Assembly: GCA_035651635.1 (NCBI GenBank)
Contig: DASRFK010000183.1
Location: forward strand, 1-11,657
Source: JANXQE01 sp035651635
GTDB taxonomy: Bacteria > Verrucomicrobiota > Verrucomicrobiia > Limisphaerales > UBA8199
Direction: 5' to 3'
Length of the DNA stretch: 11,657 nucleotides
Shown here: piece by piece, positions 6,657-11,657 of the stretch
How positions within the stretch are numbered: position 1 is the stretch's first letter
Layout of the letters: every line of letters begins with the position of its first letter
Notes under the pieces: model-generated
Databases searched by the model: none
Told to the model about the DNA's origin: nothing
The model's input: the letters and a program-made list of their open reading frames with translations, nothing else
Program-made: the position numbers and the translations under genes

Positions 6657-7718
6657 ATGCAACCAAACGAGTCCCCTCTGACATGTGAACAAGGCACGCT
6701 GCTGCTTTCTGAGCTTGGTCGGAAGCGACGGAGTATCGAGGAGGCGCTCCAGAAACTGGGAGCGCTTGCGGCGCGGGAATCAAAATCCCCCGGTAGTCTG
6801 ACCAACATGGAAGAGGCAAACGCACTGGTTACCACGATTGAAGCCGCTGTTGGACATTTTGGCGCAACGTTGAACGAGCTTCTTCACGTGGACGGGCCGC
6901 AGTATCACCTTCCTATGTACCGTCGCACGCGGTTTTTGGCCGCCGTTAACAAATGGGATGAAGACGACCAAACCAAGGCAATGATCGCCGCATTGCAGAA
7001 GCAGGATCTTCGCCTCACAATCGAGCAAAGGAAGGAGATGGCGAACGGAGCTCATGAGGTTTACATAGCCACCCGCAATCATTGCTCCATACTTTCTGGA
7101 GCACTGGAACTCGCAATCCATAAATGTGATCGAGCTATTTTGGAAACTTCTTACGGCTACTTCTGCTCTGCCGTAATGAATATCAAAAGGCTTCCCGTTG
7201 CCCTTGGGTTCATGCTGGCCAAAATGAGCCACGTTGAAAATCCGTGGCAGCATTTGGGTATGGTCGAAGACGAATATCGGGCGTTCAACAACGCCAAACG
7301 TCTCCTCTTAGTGGAGAAAGGTTCTCCCGGGCAATTCGTCTTCAAAACCATTCTAACTGAGCAGGGCAAGCATGATGTCGTCACAGTAAGCTCTGCAACG
7401 GAGGCTCTTAAACGCTTAAAAAACTCGACAGGATTTGATGCCGTTATCACCAGCATTCATTTATCGGGAATGAACGGCGCAGAGTTGACAAAGCATATCA
7501 AACTGCTTTACCGGGGATTGCCTGTAATTTTAACCGGCTGGAGTCTAATTACCGCGGAGCATGGGCGCGTGAAGGATTACGCAACAGCCGGAGCAATGGA
7601 TCACGTTCCCGCGGATTTGGTTTTGCTTCAACCGATACTTCCAAAGGAGCTACTGGACAGTGTTATTAAACTGACGAGCAATCACGGCCCAGTGGCTGCA
7701 AGCCAAGGCGATAAATGA
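6657..7718 (+). CDS. Helical protein with a C-terminal pseudo-receiver domain
   Basis: The 353-aa product has an all-helical N-terminal region (1-210) of no family I can name and a C-terminal receiver-like domain (about 214-338). The receiver fold is easy to follow, but the active residues are changed: the acidic pair after beta1 becomes Glu220-Lys221 (LLLVEKG), the phosphoacceptor becomes Ser266 in FDAVITSIHLSGMNG (usual form VITDIHMPGMNG), and the conserved Lys becomes Gln325 in LLQPI. Thr293 in VILTG remains. It should therefore be unable to take a phosphoryl group in the normal way. Residues 137-153 (IATRN..SILSGALELA) weakly resemble the H-box helix of histidine kinases without the His; this is speculative. 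No signal peptide or membrane segment is seen. The start lacks a clear Shine-Dalgarno site, but no better in-frame codon exists. The stop overlaps the next start as ATGA, implying translational coupling. Confidence 0.75.
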   Translation: MQPNESPLTCEQGTLLLSELGRKRRSIEEALQKLGALAARESKSPGSLTNMEEANALVTTIEAAVGHFGATLNELLHVDGPQYHLPMYRRTRFLAAVNKWDEDDQTKAMIAALQKQDLRLTIEQRKEMANGAHEVYIATRNHCSILSGALELAIHKCDRAILETSYGYFCSAVMNIKRLPVALGFMLAKMSHVENPWQHLGMVEDEYRAFNNAKRLLLVEKGSPGQFVFKTILTEQGKHDVVTVSSATEALKRLKNSTGFDAVITSIHLSGMNGAELTKHIKLLYRGLPVILTGWSLITAEHGRVKDYATAGAMDHVPADLVLLQPILPKELLDSVIKLTSNHGPVAASQGDK

Positions 7719-8224
7719 AACTCACGAAGGAACAAAATCAGGAGGTCAGTAAACTTCTGGTTCAGCTTTTGGAACTGAACCGAGGGTGGGCGGCGGATTT
7801 CCAATCGGCTTTCCAAAAAGAATCCGCCCAGCTCGGAGACGGAGGAGAGTTTGAAGTCCGGAAGGAAGAAATGCGGGCTACCACGCACGACCTTTACCAT
7901 AAAGTGTTAAGAGCCTGCGGCATCGAGGGGCAGCTGCCACCGTCTAGCCCGTTAGAGACTCATTTGAATAACCAACGGTCTCTTTTGTGTGCCGCCTGTG
8001 TGCTTGCGAGAAGGAAACGCATTGCGCGTTTAACTACTGAGCAGGCGAGACGGGTTCAGAAGGCTGTCGCTACCGCGCCTAACAACATCAATTTCATCGT
8101 GGCCAATTGCGCGAACTACCTCCACCAGGAATATGGCCTCGAAGAACCCTGGAAGCTTTTCGGGTTCGACGGGAAGGTGGGATTCGAGGAAATGCTAACG
8201 GTTTCCCAAGAATCTTCCGACTGA
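7715..8224 (+). CDS. Hypothetical protein, 169 aa, translationally coupled
   Basis: ATG at 7715 overlaps the stop of the preceding gene (ATGA), a classic sign of coupling. The product is soluble, mostly helical and charged at the N-terminus (MKLTKEQNQEVSKLLVQLLE), with three Cys residues (92, 95, 132). Toward the C-terminus the pattern YLHQEYGLEEPWKLFGF (135-151) resembles VENPWQHLGM (193-202) just before the pseudo-receiver in the upstream protein. LTTEQ (107-111) likewise resembles LTIEQ (120-124) there. The two may share a helical module, but the similarity is short and judged by eye. No known family is recognised. It is probably a partner of the upstream protein. Confidence 0.65.
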   Translation: MKLTKEQNQEVSKLLVQLLELNRGWAADFQSAFQKESAQLGDGGEFEVRKEEMRATTHDLYHKVLRACGIEGQLPPSSPLETHLNNQRSLLCAACVLARRKRIARLTTEQARRVQKAVATAPNNINFIVANCANYLHQEYGLEEPWKLFGFDGKVGFEEMLTVSQESSD

Positions 8225-8249
8225 AACAAGAATTAGGGCGGAAGGGCTT

Positions 8250-8816
8250 GTGAATATTATCGAGTTAAAACCAACACGAACTGAGCATTTCTGCCAATAC
8301 GGGCACATTGACTTCCTCGATTTCTGCATCGACGGAGTCCCGCTCAGACGGAAGTTGTCGTACAGCAAATACGATGAAATGGTCGCTAAAGAGCCCTCCA
8401 CGAACCTCGAGAGAATGACAAAAGAGTCACACGAACTCTATGGGCACCTTCCTGTAAAGAAGGGTGAACCAACGCCTCGCTGCAGCGAGATCACGCTCCA
8501 AGCAAGGCTCAAGTATGAGCCAAGCCGGTTTTGCAAAGGTTCAAACGAAAACCAGTGGGATGCCATGCAGGAACTGTTGCTGCGAGCTAACCCACCAATA
8601 ACTCAACGGAGGTGTCGTTTATATGGTTGCTACAATTGCCCATGCCTGGCGCTGACCGCCGTTTTTGAAATCGTGGACGATTGCTTTGTCTGGCACAGCT
8701 TCCTTGATGAGTATCGATGGCAATCAACTGCAGTCGAATTGGGAGGCGGCCCCTTCTTCTTCGCACGGGAGAATTATATCAGCGCATTGGAAGGGGTTAT
8801 GGATCACTCCTGGTGA
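8250..8816 (+). CDS. Hypothetical protein with CxxCxC cluster, resembling a widespread uncharacterised bacterial family
   Basis: The 188-aa product begins at GTG (8250), preceded by GGAAGG (8240-8245), somewhat close, and AGGG (8234-8237). After an N-terminal strand-rich part (HIDFLDFCIDGVPLRR, 19-34) the C-terminal region reads CRLYGCYNCPCLALTAVFEI (122-141), then VWHSFLDEYRW and GGGPFFFARENYISALEGV. This order (LYxCxxCxxxGC followed by a beta strand, a WxDF-like segment and GPFxFDRxxYExAL) is what I recall from small actinobacterial proteins, sometimes loosely labelled oxidoreductase, whose function is unknown. Here the Cys residues at 127, 130 and 132 could bind a metal, but that is not shown. 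It sits 25 nt after the 169-aa gene, so it belongs to the same plus-strand run. Confidence 0.65.
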   Translation: MNIIELKPTRTEHFCQYGHIDFLDFCIDGVPLRRKLSYSKYDEMVAKEPSTNLERMTKESHELYGHLPVKKGEPTPRCSEITLQARLKYEPSRFCKGSNENQWDAMQELLLRANPPITQRRCRLYGCYNCPCLALTAVFEIVDDCFVWHSFLDEYRWQSTAVELGGGPFFFARENYISALEGVMDHSW

Positions 8817-8824
8817 AAATTCCC

Positions 8825-8845
8825 GTGCCCCTCGGCACCGGGGCA
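8825..8845 (+). repeat. Two mutually exclusive hairpins between genes
   Basis: TGCCCC (8826-8831) pairs with GGGGCA (8840-8845) across an 8-nt loop. Alternatively GTGCC (8825-8829) pairs with GGCAC (8834-8838) across CCTC. The two share bases and cannot form together. The structure begins 8 nt after the stop of the 188-aa gene, and a pyrimidine-rich tract (TTTCTTCTTCTTCTC, about 8862-8876) follows 16 nt later. It could be a weak terminator, an attenuator or a processing site ahead of the kinase-like gene. It lacks the immediate T-run of a standard intrinsic terminator. Confidence 0.45.
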
Positions 8846-8910
8846 TAACCACCTGCATCCTTTCTTCTTCTTCTCTGCTCACAAGGAACCAAACCAAACA
8901 ATTAAATACC

Positions 8911-10422
8911 ATGGCAGAACGCAATGAACCTACCCAGTGGTCACTATCGGAGCTCTTACGGGTCAAAGGCCTGCCTGAGGAGGAATTCAACCGAATGGGG
9001 CGCTCTTGGCGCGAGCTCAAAGCGGAGGAGCTTCGCCTGGACCACGAATTGTCAGGGAATTGGCAACCTGAGCCCCTTTGGGACCGCCTTGAGAAATGGG
9101 CGGCGGCTTACGATGGAGTTGAGAGCGGCACGGTTGCCCCTCTCCCGCTGGACCTGTTGGGGACTGTTGATGTTTCCCTGACTCGTTCGTATCTAAAATG
9201 TGATGCCGAGGGCATCCGGCGGTTCTCAAAGATTTTTCGTAAAATCTTCGAATACTTTGGCCCAAACACACTATTGCAGGCGTTGAGGACCGATCCCCGG
9301 TTCAAAGATGTCGTCGTATCTGCTCTGGGAATGCATATCGACTCAGAGAAAGAAATCATTTTGGCGAATGTTGCCGCGTGGGTACATTTTGGCGGTCTCC
9401 CGAGTTTTCGCCAACTTCCTGCCCTCCTGCAACGGGTCGTCGCGGAGAGCTTGCAGCAGCATGCTTATGTGATTTTCAGCTGCAAACTAGATGAAAACCG
9501 CCTGGCGGAAGTAGTAATTACTCCCTGGCGAGGGAAAGGGGAAGGTGTCTTCTTGAGTATTGCAGAGCCTAAAGCCTTGCCTCCGGCAGATTTTAGCCCA
9601 GTCCTGCAGTGGTTGCGCCACTACTCTGAAATGCTTTCGGAAATGAACGACCTGTGGCTGAGGCGCACGGACCCAATTCAACTGAAACCAAGTGCTGAAA
9701 AGGCGGTGGCGCAGCTTTCAAGCTATGCTGGCGTGATCCGACCTTTGATTGCCGCACTTGGTCCTGAAATGGACGGCTGGTTGGGCTATCACGCTTGGCA
9801 TGTCTTGGCCCGGGGAGTTCGCGAGGCTATTATGGGATTTTGCTTCGCGGAGCAATATCCGGAAGGTTCGGACGAAATGGAAACGCTCAAAAAAGATGCA
9901 GCAGAATTAATTTCGCGTGCGCGACGGGTGAATCAGCTAACAATTGATATTCTCCAGGTTCTTGCTTTGGAGAGTCAGCCGGAAAATTCCTTGTTCTCTG
10001 TGGAGGATGTCCTGAAGGCTGCGTTCGAGAAGCTTGCCTCTCTTGAGGTGCCAGGAAATGAGAGCTTCAAACTGGAAATGACCTCAACGCCCAGCGCTGG
10101 TAACACCTTGATCGGTGATCGACGTCTCATCGAGAAAGCTTTCTTTGGAATTCTTCACGAGGTTCTTTACTGCAGAGACGAGGTCGTCGCCAGAGTTAAC
10201 GTAACCGATCAACTCGTGGATGGTTCCCCCGGAGTCAGAATCGATTTTCACAGAGAGAGAAAATGGCATTGGTGCTCCTTAGAGGCCGGGTTTACTGGAT
10301 ATCAAATCGCCCAGCGCGTGGCTCGCGTTCATTCAGGCCAATTCGTCGTATCGGCAGGGATCTCAGAACGCCCTCAAACACCTGGCATAATAACCCTGTG
10401 GCTATCACCTTCCAGCACTTAA
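8911..10422 (+). CDS. Degenerate histidine-kinase-like protein (pseudokinase), cytoplasmic
   Basis: The 503-aa product from ATG 8911 has no signal peptide or membrane segment. An in-frame opening upstream to 8665 is rejected because it overlaps the previous gene and reads as noise. Residues 1-270 are an unrecognised region. Residues 272-355 look like the two-helix dimerisation domain (GYHAWHVLARGV at 292-303 has His294 and His297 but not the usual HE/DLRTPL context; the second helix is about 323-352). Residues 360-500 follow a kinase ATP-binding domain: IGDRRLIEKAFFGILHEV (401-418) is the N-box helix, with Gly413 and His416-Glu417 where Asn residues are normally found; the DxGxG loop is missing near 440-455; a G2-like GFTGYQIAQRVARVHSGQ (460-477) and the final strand ITLWLS remain. 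ATP binding is therefore doubtful. AAGGA at 8883-8887 is too far from the ATG to be its ribosome site. It is the last gene of the plus-strand run. Confidence 0.72.
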   Translation: MAERNEPTQWSLSELLRVKGLPEEEFNRMGRSWRELKAEELRLDHELSGNWQPEPLWDRLEKWAAAYDGVESGTVAPLPLDLLGTVDVSLTRSYLKCDAEGIRRFSKIFRKIFEYFGPNTLLQALRTDPRFKDVVVSALGMHIDSEKEIILANVAAWVHFGGLPSFRQLPALLQRVVAESLQQHAYVIFSCKLDENRLAEVVITPWRGKGEGVFLSIAEPKALPPADFSPVLQWLRHYSEMLSEMNDLWLRRTDPIQLKPSAEKAVAQLSSYAGVIRPLIAALGPEMDGWLGYHAWHVLARGVREAIMGFCFAEQYPEGSDEMETLKKDAAELISRARRVNQLTIDILQVLALESQPENSLFSVEDVLKAAFEKLASLEVPGNESFKLEMTSTPSAGNTLIGDRRLIEKAFFGILHEVLYCRDEVVARVNVTDQLVDGSPGVRIDFHRERKWHWCSLEAGFTGYQIAQRVARVHSGQFVVSAGISERPQTPGIITLWLSPSST

Positions 10423-10668
10423 CGCTCTTTCGTGCTTTTCAGCCACATGGGCTCGCTGTCATCGCTTTAACCAAACCCGGCCTCCTCTGATTATTTTTCC
10501 AAATTAATTTGCAACTTTTTGCCGTTTGAGTTGTCAAATTACTTCGGTAACAAGTTTTTCCCGAAGTTTTGCGCCCGGGAGGCGTATAACCTTTTGGACC
10601 ACAGTTTCTTTGGTGCGGGCGGGTGATGCCTGATAACGGAGCGTGAGCACGAGCGAGGGCAATAGCCG
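10423..10668. other. Intergenic region before the secretion/pilus ATPase
   Basis: An AT-rich patch (about 10490-10560) stands out against the GC-rich gene that follows and is the likely promoter zone. TTGAGT (about 10527) and TAACAA (about 10549) are roughly 16 nt apart, a poor but possible sigma70-like pair. GAGGG (10655-10659) lies 9 nt before the ATG at 10669 and is a good ribosome-binding site. I see no strong terminator for the preceding gene and no RNA gene. Confidence 0.35.
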
Positions 10669-11657
10669 ATGGATCAAGTGGAGAACTTAAGTCGACCGGT
10701 TGCGGGCGGCAATAACGCGTCGGGCAACGGCCATGGGGCGCTTTCAAAATTGGAAGTGCCGGCCGAGGCCGTTCGCTGTTTGCCGGCTGAATTCGTGAAA
10801 CGGCACCAGGTGCTGCCGCTCAGGGTGCAAAACGGGATCCTGCACATCGCCACCGCTAAACCCGGCGACGAACGCGTCATCGACGACATCCGGCTGCTGA
10901 CGGGGTTGGAGGTGCGCGAGACGATCATCCCGGCCACGGACATCCTCGAGAAGATGGCCGAGTGCTATCAAATCACGGTTGAGAAGATGATCGAAAACCT
11001 CAACCCGGAGGGCGCCGCCACGGTCGAGGGCAAAAATCTTCACGACATCGAGGTGATGGCCAATGAGCCCACGGTCATCAACCTGGTCAACCTGATTATT
11101 TCCGAGGCAATCCGCGAGCGGGCCAGCGACATCCATATCGTGCCGTTCGAAGAAAGTATTCAACTGCGATACCGAATTGACGGATTGCTGCAGGAAAAGC
11201 CGCCCCCGCCCAAAGCATTGCACGCTGGCCTGGTCTCGCGCATCAAGATCATGGCCGACATGAACATCGCCGAACGGTACATGCCCCAGGACGGCCACAT
11301 CCAAATCAACCATCGCGGCAAGCGGGTCGACATCCGGGTTGGCACGTTGCCGACGATTTATGGCGAAGGGATGGTCCTGCGGCTGCTGGAGAAAAACACC
11401 AAGGTTCTGACTCCGTTCGAGCTTGGGTTGGAAACCGAGCGAGCGGAATTAATGTGGCGGCTGGTGGAAAAGCCGCACGGCCTGTTCCTGACCACGGGTC
11501 CGACCGGGAGCGGAAAAACCACAACGCTGTACTCGATTCTGCAGGGGATCTACACCCCCGAAAAAAAGATCCTGACAATTGAGGACCCCGTCGAATACGA
11601 GCTGCCAGGCGTCGCCCAAATCCCGGTCCGCCCGAGCCGGAACTTCAGTTTTGCCAA
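10669..11657 (+). CDS. GspE/PilB-family type II secretion or type IV pilus assembly ATPase, N-terminal part (runs off right edge)
   Basis: ATG at 10669, behind GAGGG with 9-nt spacing, opens 329 codons to the window end without a stop. After a Gly/Asn-rich leader, residues about 28-105 form the N1E/MshE-type N-terminal domain (VPAEAVRCLPAEFVKRHQVL). The catalytic N2E region follows, with ASDIHIVPFEESIQLRYRID (152-171), AERYMPQDGHI (201-211) and RVGTLPTIYGE (223-233). The Walker A loop is GPTGSGKT (277-284), and the Asp-box segment TIEDPVEY lies at 303-310. Walker B, His box and, if present, the zinc tetracysteine lie beyond the window; family members are about 550-600 aa, so somewhat under half is missing. 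It would form a cytoplasmic hexamer driving pilin or pseudopilin assembly. GspE and PilB cannot be separated from this part alone. The GC-rich codon use (CTG, GTC, CGG) contrasts with the genes to its left. Confidence 0.93.
   Translation, partial: MDQVENLSRPVAGGNNASGNGHGALSKLEVPAEAVRCLPAEFVKRHQVLPLRVQNGILHIATAKPGDERVIDDIRLLTGLEVRETIIPATDILEKMAECYQITVEKMIENLNPEGAATVEGKNLHDIEVMANEPTVINLVNLIISEAIRERASDIHIVPFEESIQLRYRIDGLLQEKPPPPKALHAGLVSRIKIMADMNIAERYMPQDGHIQINHRGKRVDIRVGTLPTIYGEGMVLRLLEKNTKVLTPFELGLETERAELMWRLVEKPHGLFLTTGPTGSGKTTTLYSILQGIYTPEKKILTIEDPVEYELPGVAQIPVRPSRNFSFA

Noticed and set aside
8665..8910. Upstream extension of the kinase-like protein
   Set aside because: It overlaps the end of the 188-aa gene in another frame and crosses the hairpin region. 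ATG 8911 gives a cleaner start.
2204..10475. Near-identical 12-mers AACCAAGCCCGG and AACCAAACCCGG at the two edges of the central block as attachment-site repeats
   Set aside because: One mismatch in 12 nt, no integrase and no tRNA gene nearby. Chance is the better explanation.
10570..10590. CGCC/GGCG stem upstream of the GspE/PilB gene as a terminator
   Set aside because: A four-pair stem with no T-tract; too weak.
10744..11313. A 189-codon minus-strand open frame opposite the GspE/PilB gene
   Set aside because: The opposite strand carries textbook ATPase motifs. The antisense frame is rich in Asp/His/Val as expected from mirrored codons.
1..11657. CRISPR arrays, tRNA/rRNA genes, insertion sequences
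   Set aside because: I saw no regularly spaced repeats, no cloverleaf-like segment and no transposase motifs on either strand.

Overview
The window looks like a piece of a free-living, Gram-negative-type bacterial chromosome. A Verrucomicrobiota (Pedosphaera/Limisphaerales-like) host is my best inference. It rests on the style of the secreted acetylxylan-esterase-like hydrolase, a relic of a 23S-IVP/four-helix-bundle gene, ankyrin-like repeats carrying an 'IPxxLLT' signature, the weak Shine-Dalgarno sites at many starts, and a GspE/PilB ATPase. No rRNA, tRNA or phylogenetic marker confirms it.

Layout. The left edge (1-2184, minus strand) holds the first 26 codons of a glucose-1-phosphate thymidylyltransferase gene (rfbA/rmlA), which runs off the window, and upstream of it a 688-codon exported alpha/beta hydrolase. 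A gene-poor stretch (2185-2568) carries a decayed four-helix-bundle protein gene on the plus strand. Two minus-strand genes follow: an ankyrin-like repeat protein (2569-3843) and, upstream of it, a canonical response regulator with a Fis-type helix-turn-helix (3911-4495). A divergent intergenic region of about 0.3 kb contains a perfect 7-bp inverted repeat. From there a plus-strand run reads to 10422: a tandem receiver-like protein, a GDSL/SGNH-like protein, a 46-codon small gene, a protein with a C-terminal pseudo-receiver, a 169-aa hypothetical protein overlapping it by ATGA, a 188-aa protein with a CxxCxC cluster, and a 503-aa cytoplasmic protein whose C-terminal half reads as a degenerate histidine kinase. 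The right edge (10669-end) is the start of a type II secretion/type IV pilus assembly ATPase.

Working together. The flanks look like conserved functions (surface polysaccharide precursor, exported esterase, pilus/secretion motor) and are visibly more GC-rich than the middle. The middle (about 2.6-10.4 kb) looks accessory. It holds one receiver with all the usual phosphotransfer residues, next to at least three receiver-like domains and one kinase-like domain that have lost key catalytic residues. The hypothesis worth testing is a phosphorylation-independent or partner-sequestering signalling module built from decayed two-component parts and centred on the intact regulator. That is inference from domain content and clustering; nothing in the sequence gives the signal or the target genes.
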